Assembly: GCA_033816765.1 (NCBI GenBank)
Contig: CM066287.1
Span: forward strand, 1,550,001 to 1,614,000
Direction: 5' to 3'
From: Nothopassalora personata
Lineage: Eukaryota > Ascomycota > Dothideomycetes > Mycosphaerellales > Mycosphaerellaceae
DNA: 64,000 bases
Shown here: positions 40,668 through 51,665 of the stretch, one piece after another
Layout of the letters: the number at the start of each line of letters is the position of its first letter
Position numbering within the stretch: position 1 is the first letter of the stretch
The notes under the pieces: generated by a model
Told to the model about the DNA's origin: nothing
What the model saw: the letters and a program-made list of their open reading frames with translations, nothing else
Database searches by the model: none
Translations under genes and position numbers: made by a program

Positions 40668-43600
40668 TTACCAAGAATCATCCCGACTATAATCAAACTG
40701 CCGCGGACGGAAAGGATCAGTGAGACTAGGCTTCTGCCTCGCGGTATACCCCGTATCATCACCTCCACCAACGCTCTCATTCTCATTCTCATTCAAAGTC
40801 GCAAAGTCGAGCGCTTCCATATCCACAGCGCCACACCGACAGCCACATCCCGTCGTAGGGCAAGTGAAATCGTCCGTCGACGCGATTGTCGCCGTGATCT
40901 CTTCGAGACACGCCGGATGCATGACATGCAGGCAAGCAGGACAAAGCTGTTCCGCGGCTTGTACGAAGCAGAAGCAAATACTGCATTCGACGAATGGCCT
41001 GCCGCTCGCCGCTATAGGGACGACGGCATCTTCCGAAAGGGGCCCTGCGGCCTTCTCAAGTGAGTCTGGAAAATTTCCGATATTCTCGAGCTCGGTCGCC
41101 TCCAGCAGCATCTCCCATGAGCGGAGCTGCTCGGCGTAACATTGGCGCCAGTAGTGGCCTTTGAGGGCGAGCTCTTCGGACATGAATGGCTCCGGGGCAG
41201 GTAGTGCCTCTTCGCCAAAGAACATGTCATTCTTCGTCTTGAAGACCACGCCTATGTCAGATTGCTTGGGAGTATGGGGTAGGCTGCTGTCGTCTACAGT
41301 CCTATCACTATCGCAGTTGTCATCTTCTTGTGCTAGGCTGAGACTCCGCTGGTCTTTTTTCACAGCGCCCAGGTTCGATGCAAAAGAGACAGTCTTGCTC
41401 CAGCTGCCGGTGGAGCGATCCGGCAAGCTCGTAGACAGCTCATTGCCGGGACTTGTGCCTAGTCGCTTCGTAGGCGGCAACGATCCATGTGATGAGAGTT
41501 TCTCAGCGATTGAGGCAGCGTAATTTTTGGCAGCTATGCTGAAGCTGCTCCGATGATGGTCCGGACTGACGGATCCTGATGCAGTGAGTCTCGAGTTCTG
41601 CCGTGGTAAAGGTGGCAGCGTCAAAGGAGGGGTACTGTTGGACGAACCAATGTACGGAGTGCCTAAGTGAGATGGATTGCGCGAGGAGTTTTGCGAACCA
41701 TGACGCTTCCTCGGTGATTCAGTGGAGTAGCCTGTGCCGGTTGAGTTGGCTTGCAGTATCGGGATGCCAGAGTATCTAGTGCTATCAATGGAGGCAACTT
41801 CGTTGTTCGGGCAGCGCTTGGTCTTCATTGGGGAACGTGTCGCAGGTGCTGGTTGAGGCTGACTAAATGTACACAGCTGCCTTTCAAATGCCCGAGATAG
41901 GACTGTTGACATCAATGCCAGGAGCTGAACACTGGCCAAGGACTCTGCTTGAGCAAAGAGGCGGCCAATGGCCCATGCTTTGCCCAGAGCATGGTGTGAG
42001 AATGTGACCAGGTCTGGCGTATCGCGTGGCAGTCTAGGTGAAGCCCGAGCGATCGAATCGTTGGCTGAGGCATCGAACCCATCATGGACCATCAAGCTGA
42101 GAGGCGTATAACTAGACTGCTCGGCCGAAGATCGGTGCCCAGCTGTTGAATCGAGCAACAGTGCAAGACGACGCCAGATAGCAGCAGTTGTGAACAAATT
42201 ATGAGCCTCTGCAGAACTAGCGTTCTCGCGACAAACGTCGCCAATGTTCTCCGTGTCGTATTGGAGCGTCCTATATTTGGCAGCTAGCGATCTGCGAGTT
42301 GGCATAAATTCCTCGAGATCGTGCACGGAGATGTTGACAGTTCCCCCGTTGAGGGCCCTGGCAGAAGTAGCTTTGATAGGTGACGTCTTCAGCCTCCACG
42401 AAGGTCTGCTATCAAAGGATGAGGGCTGTATCGCAAATTGCGGCACAACATGCTCATTTTGTCCGGTACTGAACCCATTGTCGCTGTCCAGCACACTATC
42501 TCGACCAGGCGACGATGATGCTAAGTTCCCGAAGCTAGGGAACAGTTTCGTCGCCCCAATATCATGGCTTTCAGAAGGATGGATTTCACTATGCTGTGGA
42601 CGCAGATCGACCTCATCTTCGTACCCTTCGGGGAAGATAGTCAATAGCTGTCCATTAGCAGCGAACGCCGCGCCGCAACTTCGTGGGAGAGGTACATTGA
42701 CACCACCAGGAAGGTAGGAGCTGCTGCCCTGCATATCTGCACCGAATGTCTCGTCATCTGAATCGCTATCATTGTCATTCGTGGCCATAGTACTGATTGA
42801 GTCAAAGGATGCTCGTGGTGGAGGCAGATGGATGCTCTCATCAAGCGATGCCAGCAGGGGGACAGGGGAGACCTTGCGCGCAGTTATGGATGGGGACGGG
42901 AATGGCATTGGCGGGTCGTTCTCTTCTTCATCAGTATAAGTCTCCTTGGGAGGTTCCAGACCCGATGTCATCGCGCGAGAGGCAGAAGTTTCAGGCTCCG
43001 ACTCCTCGACCGTGATCGGTGTCTTTGGCACTTTCTTTTTTGCTTTGACTGATGTCTTGCGGACACCCTCAGGCATTGGTGACAGCATAAAGCTAGGGGA
43101 GGCAACAGTCTTGACCCGGCGGCATGGCTCAGCTTTCATTGCACCTCTAGCAATGCCATATGGTTTTACAGCAGCATCACGCACTGCGGTGCGCGGATGT
43201 GTCTTCCGTTCTGCCTCCCAGCCCATGCCATCGAGTACCTGCAAAGGCACATTGTGGGAATGCGCCGAAGTCTCGTAAGAGACGACTACACTCGCGCCAT
43301 TACTGCGGCTCAAGGTGGCAAAGTTGTCAATCAAGACATTAGCGTGCAGCCGCCACAGCTCGATGAGTTCCCCTTGATCCGTAGGGTAGGCATAGAAGTA
43401 TAAGGTTGTGCTTTGGCAAGGAAGTACCACTAGCCCACGACGACCAAAAGCGCTGGCTTGCCTGATCTTGTAGCCCACTTCGAAAGCCGCTTGCAATGAT
43501 ACGCCGACGGCATCAGTATGATACCATGGCGCTTCATCATTCTCCAACCCTTCATGGATCGAGGCTAGTCGCGTGAGGCTTGGCGGCTCCAAGGCATTGG

Positions 43601-44252
43601 CGACCGTCAGGAGTTCAACATCGCCATCAGGACTGACACTCAGAATCGTTCCACGGCTGCTGTGAGCCCACCGAAACACTTTGGGTCTCCAACTCCGCCG
43701 TCTAGAGATTGCAACTGGACGATCATGGGCAACACTCCATGTCGACACTGAACCCTCATGGCTGGCTGCGAAACACCGCCAATCATCCGACTTGAAAGCG
43801 ACAGCATAACAAGGTGAATGTATATATCGAAGCTGATACATCGGCCTGGGTGAGGCTTTCAACGACCAGATGCACACTGCTCCATCGGCCGTACCAGTGG
43901 CGAGCGTCCTAGGGTCATCTTGAGCCCAAGCTATGCAAGTCACGACACGGCCATTGCCTTTGAGGACGTGACGCGCTCGTTTCTTCTCGACATCGAAGAT
44001 GAGTACTTGTGGGCCGTTGGCAGCCGCAAGCAAATTCAGCCTCAACAGACTAAAGGTCAGGACCGGGCGGCATCGTGGCTGTCGAGAATGGTAGCGGATA
44101 GTGTACTGATCCAGCTGACTGGCGGAGATCTTGCGAATGACTATGCCATTTGGACTCTGAGACGCGACATATTCGCTGTTGACGGCGAAATCCGAGTGGT
44201 CCCCGGCGTATTGTTGTTGATGGTCCTTCAGTGCGGCATCGCGAACGTCCAT
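40668..44252 (-). CDS. SEACAT WD40/RING subunit, Mtc5 (WDR59)-like
   Basis: A single 1194-residue ORF. WD40 blades lie in the first 330 residues (for example TLATGTADGAVCIWSLK and a SHEGSVSTWSV segment). A long disordered Ser/Pro-rich middle and a helical block (NLFTTAAIWRRLALLLD) follow. The C-terminus is a RING-like zinc domain with CSICFCF, CPACLHVMHPACLEE and CPTTGCGCRC. WD40 plus a C-terminal GCGCxC zinc domain is the architecture of the SEA/GATOR2 subunits Mtc5/WDR59 and Rtc1/WDR24, which regulate TORC1 at the vacuole. The DPRTLATGTADGAVCIWSL blade and the absence of other motifs favour Mtc5, but I could not see an RWD domain, so Rtc1 is not excluded. Confidence 0.7.
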   Translation of the reverse strand: MDVRDAALKDHQQQYAGDHSDFAVNSEYVASQSPNGIVIRKISASQLDQYTIRYHSRQPRCRPVLTFSLLRLNLLAAANGPQVLIFDVEKKRARHVLKGNGRVVTCIAWAQDDPRTLATGTADGAVCIWSLKASPRPMYQLRYIHSPCYAVAFKSDDWRCFAASHEGSVSTWSVAHDRPVAISRRRSWRPKVFRWAHSSRGTILSVSPDGDVELLTVANALEPPSLTRLASIHEGLENDEAPWYHTDAVGVSLQAAFEVGYKIRQASAFGRRGLVVLPCQSTTLYFYAYPTDQGELIELWRLHANVLIDNFATLSRSNGASVVVSYETSAHSHNVPLQVLDGMGWEAERKTHPRTAVRDAAVKPYGIARGAMKAEPCRRVKTVASPSFMLSPMPEGVRKTSVKAKKKVPKTPITVEESEPETSASRAMTSGLEPPKETYTDEEENDPPMPFPSPSITARKVSPVPLLASLDESIHLPPPRASFDSISTMATNDNDSDSDDETFGADMQGSSSYLPGGVNVPLPRSCGAAFAANGQLLTIFPEGYEDEVDLRPQHSEIHPSESHDIGATKLFPSFGNLASSSPGRDSVLDSDNGFSTGQNEHVVPQFAIQPSSFDSRPSWRLKTSPIKATSARALNGGTVNISVHDLEEFMPTRRSLAAKYRTLQYDTENIGDVCRENASSAEAHNLFTTAAIWRRLALLLDSTAGHRSSAEQSSYTPLSLMVHDGFDASANDSIARASPRLPRDTPDLVTFSHHALGKAWAIGRLFAQAESLASVQLLALMSTVLSRAFERQLCTFSQPQPAPATRSPMKTKRCPNNEVASIDSTRYSGIPILQANSTGTGYSTESPRKRHGSQNSSRNPSHLGTPYIGSSNSTPPLTLPPLPRQNSRLTASGSVSPDHHRSSFSIAAKNYAASIAEKLSSHGSLPPTKRLGTSPGNELSTSLPDRSTGSWSKTVSFASNLGAVKKDQRSLSLAQEDDNCDSDRTVDDSSLPHTPKQSDIGVVFKTKNDMFFGEEALPAPEPFMSEELALKGHYWRQCYAEQLRSWEMLLEATELENIGNFPDSLEKAAGPLSEDAVVPIAASGRPFVECSICFCFVQAAEQLCPACLHVMHPACLEEITATIASTDDFTCPTTGCGCRCGAVDMEALDFATLNENENESVGGGDDTGYTARQKPSLTDPFRPRQFDYSRDDSW

Positions 44253-44675
44253 AAGCAGCAGGGCTTTATAGCACCGATGGAAGTCCAGAAGGTACAGCAG
44301 TTCCCATGTCCACTAGTGATGTGGTGAAAGGTGGAGATAGATGGCAGTATCACATGCTGGAAGGATGAAGTTGGACAGGCGACTAATCTCAACCTGTGAC
44401 CTTGTCGCAGCCGCCAAGCCTGCCAGCCAAAGAGGTGAGTGACGTGGGGCAACCTTGGTCTTCACTTCAAACGATCATCCTCTTCTTTGACATGAACAAA
44501 CGACGACTGTTTGTTTGTCGCCGCCGCCTACGAGACTCACAGGCCGACACAGCATAAGATTCACATACGACATCACACCTCTCCTCAAAAGTGCCCACCA
44601 GGCCGACCTCAACGACCTGGAAGCCTTGCGATCGAATACCACCCCACCAGCCTGGTACAACCAAACACCACCACC

Positions 44676-45274
44676 ATGTCCGCCCCCCTCCCCAAACGGA
44701 TCATCAAAGAGACCGAACGCCTCCAGAACGAACCCGTCCCCGGCATCTCCGCACAACCCCACGACGACAATGCCCGCTACTTTGACGTGATAGTAGAAGG
44801 TCCAGGCGGCAGTTGCTACGAAGGTGAACATCCCTCCACTCCCTCCCCCTCCCTTCCTCCTCTCACATGCCCTAACATCCTTCCCAGGCGGCGTCTTCCA
44901 GCTCGAACTCTTCCTCCCCGACGACTACCCCATGTGCCCACCGCGAATACGCTTCCTCACACGCATCTACCACCCCAACATCGACCGCCTGGGTCGCATC
45001 TGCTTGGACGTGCTGAAGAACAATTGGAGTCCCGCGCTGCAGATTCGGACGATTTTGTTGAGTATACAGGCGCTGTTGGGTGCGCCGAATCCGGAGGATC
45101 CGTTGAATGAGGCGGTTGCGAAGCAGTGGAAGGTAAGTAATAAGTTGAACGAGGGCAGGAGGGAGAGGGGAGTGAGGTAGTGGTGAGGGTGCTAATACGA
45201 TGTAGGAGAACCAGCCGGAGGCGATCAAGACTGCGAGGGAGTGGACGGCGCAGTATGCGCAGCCGAAGAAGTGA
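44676..45274 (+). CDS. ubc13: Ubiquitin-conjugating enzyme E2, Ubc13 type
   Basis: Three exons (44676-44823, 44888-45132, 45206-45274) give 153 residues. Introns of 64 and 73 nt have CTAAC and GCTAAT branch sites. The protein starts [16 protein letters not shown] and carries the E2 HPN motif at 78-80 and the catalytic Cys at 88 ([17 protein letters not shown]). [12 protein letters not shown] is diagnostic of Ubc13. With the variant E2 Mms2 this enzyme builds Lys63-linked ubiquitin chains in error-free DNA damage tolerance. Length and sequence are typical and nothing is missing. The gene diverges from the SEACAT gene across 423 bp. Confidence 0.95.
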
Positions 45275-45974
45275 ATGGATGGCGAGATGAGGACGGTAGG
45301 ATAGAATCATATGGCATAGCACTGGGGTGGTGCAACGGATAGCTGGGAGGACGGATTATAGACTTGGCGGATCACCACGACATGAAGGCAAAGGAACGGA
45401 GAAGATGGATCAGAGAGGACGAACTTGACGGGAGTCGCATACTACGGCGCAGTGCAGCGAAGCGCGAAGCCGTGAAAGTATAGCGCTACACAACGGCATC
45501 AAATGCTGTGCCGCGCGCATCGACCTGCCGCGTAAAAGCCCTGCCGCGCCCAGAAATCTTTCTTCCACCCATTCACGACATCTTTCACCTCCTTGTTCGC
45601 AAAAGGCGTAATCTGCGTCCCAAAGAATCCTTGTCGCCGAAGGAGAATTCAGTAGGTGTCAGCTTTCCATCAGGTCATGGAGCCAAGTAGATATATGTTC
45701 AGCTGTCATGGCGGTGTCTTGGGTGTCTACATGATCGTGTCAGTCACAGCCAAGCTACTGTAAGATGTCTTTCGGCTATGCACACCATTTGTGTGGGCAT
45801 GCATGACCTGATGGCGAAGGATTCATTGGAATATGACAGATGGTGGCTCACAGCGAGTATGCCTCGGTACTTAGTGAACTCCATCAATATTTGATGGAGC
45901 CATCATCACATCCCTGCCAATACAGCTTCACGACAACTCAACAACCCATGCGTGCACTATCCTTCCTTAGTACA
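45275..45974. other. Intergenic region
   Basis: It contains the ubc13 3' flank and the promoter of the XPF gene. An in-frame extension of the XPF ORF back to 45840 exists, but its sequence is not XPF-like. Confidence 0.55.
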
Positions 45975-48806
45975 ATGGCATCTGGCCCATCGAACGGTGA
46001 CAGCATCAAAGACCCTCCCGTCCGACTCTCGCTCCCTCTCGACTTCCAGCAAGACGTCTTCCACGCACTGCGCGAAGACGATATCCTGCTCATCCTCGCA
46101 CGCGGTCTTGGCCTGTTGCGCCTCGTGACGAACCTCCTTCACAGCTACGATGCAGCTGGCAACAACCTCGTCATCCTCGTGGGTGCAGACGAACGCGAGA
46201 ATGACTGGATTGGCGAGTCCTTGGCCGAGCACGCAGCAATGTCTGGCTCGCCCAAGTGCAGAGGCATGCAGCTTGTCAACACAGACTTGACCAACGTGGG
46301 CACAAGAGAGAAGATGTATAGACGAGGCGGCATATGCAGTATCACCAGCAGAATCCTGATTGTAGACTTTTTGTCTGGCCTGCTAGATCCGGCCACAGTC
46401 ACGGGCATGGTAGTGCTGCATGCTGAGAGAGTCGCAGCCACCAGTCTAGAGGCATTCATCGTCAGAATCTATAGGCAGAAGAACAAGGCTGGCTTCCTGA
46501 AAGCCTTCTCAGACTCCCCAGAACCGCTCACGTCTGGCTTCCAACCACTGACCAGTATTCTGAAGAACCTTTTTCTGCGAAAGCCGGTGCTGTACCCACG
46601 TTTCCATGTCACCGTGGCCAAGAGTCTCGAGGGCAAGAGGAAGGCCGAGGTCATCGAGCTGGAAATTCCCATGTCAGATGCTATGAAGGACATCCAGAAC
46701 GCAGTGCTCGAGTGCATCGAAGTCAGCATATCTGAGCTCAAGAAGGGCAATACTGGTCTGGAAATGGACGATTGGAACGCAGACAGCGCTCTGCATCGCA
46801 ACTTCGATGCGATCGTGAGACGACAGCTGGATCCTGTATGGCATCGGACGAGCTTTCGAACGAGGCAAATCGTCAGAGATCTCAGCATGCTAAGGACGAT
46901 CCTCCACTACTTATTGACGCTAAATGCCGTGGACTTCAACAAATATCTCGACACTGTCCTCGCTGCTTCGCAACCACCAGCAGCATCTACGAGGCAGAAT
47001 CAGTCGCCTTGGCTGTTTCTCGACGCCGCGCATACCATGTTCGATTGTGCTAAGAGACGCGTATACACGGGCAAGATCACAGAGAATGTCTCGGAAGAAG
47101 GCCTTAACGCAACGCTCGAAGAGATGCCAAAGTGGGCGCAGCTGGCAGAGATACTGGACGAGATCGAAAGAGATGTATACTTCAATCCCCAGCCGAACGA
47201 TGAGTCTAGTGGAAGCATATTGATTATGGTAGGCGATCAAGGCACTGCCAGGCAGCTTCGAGATTACCTCCAGACCATGTTCAAAGATTCTGATTTGCTC
47301 GAGAAGGACGATGCAGACGATGACCCACAGGAGCGGAAGCCAAGTGCGAAGTATCTGCTACGGCGGAAGCTCAGAAACTACTTGCAGTGGAAGAGAGACT
47401 TTGCTCGTGTAAGCAGCAATCTCTTTACGGAGAATCAGAAAGAGATCAATGGCACATCAAAAGTGCATGCAACCGGGCAGGGGCTCCGCGGAGGCAGAGC
47501 ACCTCCCAACAAGAGACGAAGAGTGCGTGGCGGCGCTTCTGCAGGCTCTGCACCAGCTCGAGCAGCCAATGGCTCCGTTCAAATCGCTGGCGATAAGGAG
47601 TCTCACATACAATCCCTCATGCGTGAGCTGGCCCAGAACGATACGCTTGACGAGAATACGGCAGCCAAAGTTGATCTTGGCGCCGACCCACTTGACGATA
47701 TGGAAGACTATTACGAACTTTACGACATGAAAGACCTTGTATTGATACACCCTTACGACGGCGATATGGATGATCATCTGCTTGAAGAGGTCAAGCCCAG
47801 ATACGTGATAATGTACGAACCTGATGCGGCTTTCATAAGAAGAATTGAAGTGTACAGGAGCAGTCACGGAAACAGACAAGTCCGAGTCTACTTCATGTAC
47901 TACGGCGGCAGTGTTGAGGAGCAGAGATATCTCAGCACTGTGCGCAGAGAGAAGGATGCGTTCGCCAAGCTCATCCGTGAACGAGGAAATATGGCCCTTA
48001 CCTTCACCCATGACGCGGAAAAGGCCGACCCTCAAGAAAGCTTCCTCCGCACTGTGAACACTCGCATTGCCGGTGGCGGACGACTTGCTGCTACAGCAGA
48101 GCCACCTCGAGTCGTCGTCGACGTTCGGGAGTTTCGAAGCAGTCTGCCATCGCTATGCCATGGTCGCCAGATGATCGTCATACCGTGCATGCTGACGGTA
48201 GGCGATTATGTCCTAACACCCGACATCTGCATCGAAAGGAAGAGCGTACGCGATCTAATATCTTCCTTCTCGGATGGGCGACTCTACAACCAAGCAGAAA
48301 CGATGCTCCAACACTACAAGAACCCCATGCTTCTCATCGAATTCGATGCCCAAAAAGCCTTCACCCTCGAACCCTTCGCCGACCTCTCCGCCACAATCGG
48401 CACATCCTCCATCGTCGGCTCAGACATCCAATCAAAACTCGTCCTCCTCACTCTCGCATTCCCTAAACTCCGCATCATCTGGTCCAGCTCTCCCTACCAG
48501 ACAGCAGAAATCTTCGAGGAGCTCAAGAAGCAGCAACCCGAGCCTGACCCTATTAAGGCGGTTCAGCTTGGTCTTGAGCACGGTGAAGATCCCGAGACGA
48601 GGACTTTTAGCCAGACGCCGCAGGATATGCTGAGATGTGTGCCGGGTGTTACGAGCAAGGCGCTGAATAAGTTGATTCTGGAGTATGAGAATGTGCAGGA
48701 GGTGGCAAATGAGGAGGAGGGGAAGTTGGCGGAGTTGATTGGAAAGGAGAATGCGAGGCAGATTAGGGCGTTTTTCGATAGGAGTGTTTGGGATGTGGAT
48801 GATTGA
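45975..48806 (+). CDS. rad1: DNA repair endonuclease Rad1/XPF
   Basis: An ORF of 943 residues from MASGPSNGDS. The frame is open from 45840, but the 45 extra residues are not conserved-looking. The N-terminal half is the degenerate SF2 helicase-like region (DILLILARGLGLLRLVTNLL, VDFLSGLLDP). The nuclease domain near 740-860 has VDVREFRSSLP, GDYVLTPDICIERKSVRDL (the GDX(n)ERKX3D catalytic motif) and DGRLYNQAETM. Tandem helix-hairpin-helix sequence (LRCVPGVTSKALNKLI) ends the protein and would bind the Rad10/ERCC1 partner. The enzyme cuts 5' of lesions in nucleotide excision repair and trims recombination flaps. No introns and all catalytic residues are present. Confidence 0.93.
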   Translation: MASGPSNGDSIKDPPVRLSLPLDFQQDVFHALREDDILLILARGLGLLRLVTNLLHSYDAAGNNLVILVGADERENDWIGESLAEHAAMSGSPKCRGMQLVNTDLTNVGTREKMYRRGGICSITSRILIVDFLSGLLDPATVTGMVVLHAERVAATSLEAFIVRIYRQKNKAGFLKAFSDSPEPLTSGFQPLTSILKNLFLRKPVLYPRFHVTVAKSLEGKRKAEVIELEIPMSDAMKDIQNAVLECIEVSISELKKGNTGLEMDDWNADSALHRNFDAIVRRQLDPVWHRTSFRTRQIVRDLSMLRTILHYLLTLNAVDFNKYLDTVLAASQPPAASTRQNQSPWLFLDAAHTMFDCAKRRVYTGKITENVSEEGLNATLEEMPKWAQLAEILDEIERDVYFNPQPNDESSGSILIMVGDQGTARQLRDYLQTMFKDSDLLEKDDADDDPQERKPSAKYLLRRKLRNYLQWKRDFARVSSNLFTENQKEINGTSKVHATGQGLRGGRAPPNKRRRVRGGASAGSAPARAANGSVQIAGDKESHIQSLMRELAQNDTLDENTAAKVDLGADPLDDMEDYYELYDMKDLVLIHPYDGDMDDHLLEEVKPRYVIMYEPDAAFIRRIEVYRSSHGNRQVRVYFMYYGGSVEEQRYLSTVRREKDAFAKLIRERGNMALTFTHDAEKADPQESFLRTVNTRIAGGGRLAATAEPPRVVVDVREFRSSLPSLCHGRQMIVIPCMLTVGDYVLTPDICIERKSVRDLISSFSDGRLYNQAETMLQHYKNPMLLIEFDAQKAFTLEPFADLSATIGTSSIVGSDIQSKLVLLTLAFPKLRIIWSSSPYQTAEIFEELKKQQPEPDPIKAVQLGLEHGEDPETRTFSQTPQDMLRCVPGVTSKALNKLILEYENVQEVANEEEGKLAELIGKENARQIRAFFDRSVWDVDD

Positions 48807-49073
48807 GTGTCGGCCCTGGAGGGATCTCACTTGGATAAGGAAGGGACGACTCCAATGCGACCTCTCTACATTCTGATATTCTAGCATATGCAAACCCATG
48901 GATTGTAGATCAAGCACGTTCTGCTCCCACGGAAGAACTCACTTCTGGCATCCCCTTGGCTTGACATCTCTTTCACTGACAACATATCGTATCCAATTGA
49001 CTAAGCCACGGCTATATATCACTATCGTACCTGTTCATGACCAACTTGTCTTCGAACATCACACACCACATTC

Positions 49074-50194
49074 ATGGCAAGGACCAAACACCGCAGCATC
49101 GTATCACAACCTCTACACTCAACTTTCCAACCAGAAGAGTACGAACTACCACGCGACCAAGCAGGCTTTGACATCAACGACCTGGCCAGGATGCTTCGTA
49201 CACCATCCTCCGAGCCAGGCTTCTAGGAGGAGCACGACAACGAGCTCTCCGACCGTGAAGAATCAGAAGAGCCGAAGTACAGCGCACAGAACCCTTTGCA
49301 CCCTCACCAGATCCGAGGAAGTTTTGAGAACACCTGCAAGAACGAACGCAACGCCCTTCCCCGCCACCTCAAAGCTATCATCCTCACCAGCAGCAAGGCC
49401 AACGACATTGCGCCTGATCAGCGCTTCCCCATGCTGTGGCACCTGAGCGAGCGTAAGCTCAAAGAGCTCGAAGATATGGGAAAGCTCACTATGCGGACGC
49501 ATCGAGATCGTGTCGCCAAGCGCTGGACGACTTTCGATGACGAGCTCTGGGTCAGGGGAAGCAGTTTACCGAATACATCCATGGCTGTTCTGCCGGGATT
49601 AGCTCCTTCACGCCTACTGGCACCGCGAGCAGGTCGGAGAGGCCAGTGCAAAGAAGAGACGATTATGAGAGTTCGGATGAGGGGGATGATGAAGATCAAG
49701 ATGATGAGGAGCCTGATGCGCCGGGTATCAAGAGGGAGCATCTCGACAATGACGAAATGGCTACGCTGCGGGCAGGCGTCGTCGCGGCACAGAATGGTCT
49801 CAGATACACAGCAGATCTTGAAATGCTCGATGGCAAAGCTGTGGCTCGCAGCTTCTGCTGCTGCGCGATGCCGAACGAAGCTAACGGTAAGCCTGCCATG
49901 GAGGGCGTGGAGGGTGTGCAGAGGAGCTGGAAGTGGAGTGACAGCAAGATGGTGGTGTGGCCGGCTTTCGAGATTGAGCAGAAGAGCAATGCCGCTGATG
50001 CGGGTGCTCGCAGGGCAGACTCTGTGGAGAGCAACATCGTCAAGCAGCACTGTGATCAGAAAGTCGAAGCTTCTTCGTCCACGAGCGGCATCGGGGGAGT
50101 CGGTAACGAGAGAGGACACGGCATCAAGCGACCGGCTGAGGAAGGCGTTGAGGGAGCAGGTCAAGGCGTGAAGAAGATCAAAGTCGAGACTTGA
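49074..50194 (+). CDS. Unknown protein; reading frame needs splicing or is broken
   Basis: From MARTKHRSIVSQP (49074) the frame is coding-like but meets TAG at 49224-49226. The same frame continues as EEHDNELSDREESEEPKYS to about 49545, where coding character moves to another frame (GQGKQFTEYIHGCSAG), which runs to KKIKVET at 50194. The TAG may be a splice acceptor (TTCTAG) paired with GTATCA at 49101. The second shift could be a 44-nt intron ending GGTCAG, or a one-base deletion near 49546. The C-terminal half is acidic (DDEDQDDEEPDAPG), then reads SWKWSDSKMVVWPAFEIEQ, and ends in a nuclear-type basic patch (GIKRP..KKIKVE). No family recognised. Confidence 0.5.
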
Positions 50195-50438
50195 AAATTG
50201 CTGCGACTACTTTAAAGCTCTCGCCTGAATCGATGCGATGTCTGCATTCTGTACTTGCGACTGGGGCCATCAATGATGCTTCTTCTACTTCAAGCGAAAA
50301 TTCGTACCATACCATAGCCTGAAACCCAGCGCAGTAGTCTGAGCTGCTCCATGAAAACGACATACTCATACACACCAACGCCTCAGACAGATTCTCATTC
50401 TCATTCTCATTCTCATTCAACCACCACCAGGTTCCCCC

Positions 50439-50875
50439 TCACTTGATACTCCCCTTAATCTCCGCCTTGATCCTCTCCGCCTCCCTCCGTCGATCCAACT
50501 CCGCCTGCACACCAACCGCCTTCTTCCTCTCCACATCATCTTCCCACTCCTTCCAAACTAAAGCATAAACACGTCAGCTAACTCGCTCAATCATCCCTGC
50601 TCCTCCTCCTCCTCCTCCTCCCTTCTCTCTTCTTCCCCCTCGGGTCAATACTCACTATGCCGATCCGTCCCCGAATACTTCTTCAAATTGCTCACAAACT
50701 GATCAAACTCCTCCTGCTTTTCCTGCCTGCGTTCCAGACTCCTGCGCTGCAACTCCGGGTTGTACTTGAGGAAAAGTTCCTCCTCGGTGGGAGTGACGTA
50801 GTAGATCAGAGCGGGACCGCCGATGCAGCAGATTCCGCCCGCGGCGACCATTTTGACCCAGGTCATGGAGCGCAT
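50439..50875 (-). CDS. cbp4: Cytochrome b mRNA-processing/assembly factor Cbp4
   Basis: Exons 50656-50875 and 50439-50557 with a 98-nt intron (GTGAGT donor, TTTAG acceptor) give 112 residues. The N-terminus ([12 protein letters not shown]) runs into one membrane span ([13 protein letters not shown]), then [19 protein letters not shown] and a charged helical tail ([12 protein letters not shown]). That is the Cbp4 pattern: a single-span mitochondrial inner-membrane protein that stabilises newly made cytochrome b in complex III assembly. The ATG at 50875 was chosen because the 64 codons upstream in frame are not Cbp4-like. Confidence 0.88.
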
Positions 50876-51665
50876 TGTGGCGAGCAGTGGCGCGTCCCAG
50901 CGGTTGGCGAGTCTTGATGTGATGGTTGGTCTGTTGGATGTATTTGAGAGACCTGGCTTTGGGGCGGAGTCGTCCACTCTCGATGTTGTAGATGGTCGTT
51001 GCGATGTGTCTGTGATGTGCGCGGTACATGTAATTAATAGCGTGAAGTCGATTGCACTGAGATGCATTTGGCGCTAGCTTGTTTTGGAAAGTGGATAATC
51101 TAATTCTGGCCTGAGGCAACAATTTCTTCTTATATGGATATGCATGAGATTCTGCCCGTCGCATAACAGCGCTGTAACAAAAGGAGATAGTGAGGATACT
51201 TTGAACACTTGCTTTCCATTCCACATTCACTCTAAAGGCGTACTCTAAGCCAAACGATCCAAATCTCATCTCATCCCCAACCACAAAACTCATCTCGCCT
51301 CTCAACTCCCAAACGCCTCGCATATCTAAACCCAACAACAAAAGCCAATGAGCGTGGTATCAATAAGCGCAGCGGGCCTGCCTGCCTGTCACGGTAGTGC
51401 AGGGGGAGCGAGCCTTTATGTACAGTGGCTTCAACCAAGCCATAAAATGAAAAAGATTCCCATCCTCCTTCTTTTCCTGCCCTCCTTGTTTCGATTCATT
51501 ACGTCTCTATGCCATTCCTCATGAAGCACCAAAAACATCTTCCTCAGCCATGTCCAATAAAGCCAGCGACCGGCCCCAACTGCCCTACCCATTCCGTCAA
51601 CACGAGGGTATAATTTAGTCAAGCCGCTGGTAAAGATTCGACTGTGACCGTCGCTGGCGCTGGCG
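50876..51665. other. Intergenic region
   Basis: The Cbp4 promoter and the flippase 3' flank. I see no supported gene here. Confidence 0.55.

Noticed and set aside
44457..44831. Long frames antisense to the ubc13 5' region
   Set aside because: They are shadows of GC-rich exon 1 and its leader; the sense strand encodes an unmistakable E2.
40776..50421. ATTCTC hexamer runs at about 40776-40796 and 50394-50420 as a shared element
   Set aside because: Both are short simple-sequence runs (one coding Asn-Glu repeats in the SEACAT gene, one intergenic) with no flanking similarity.
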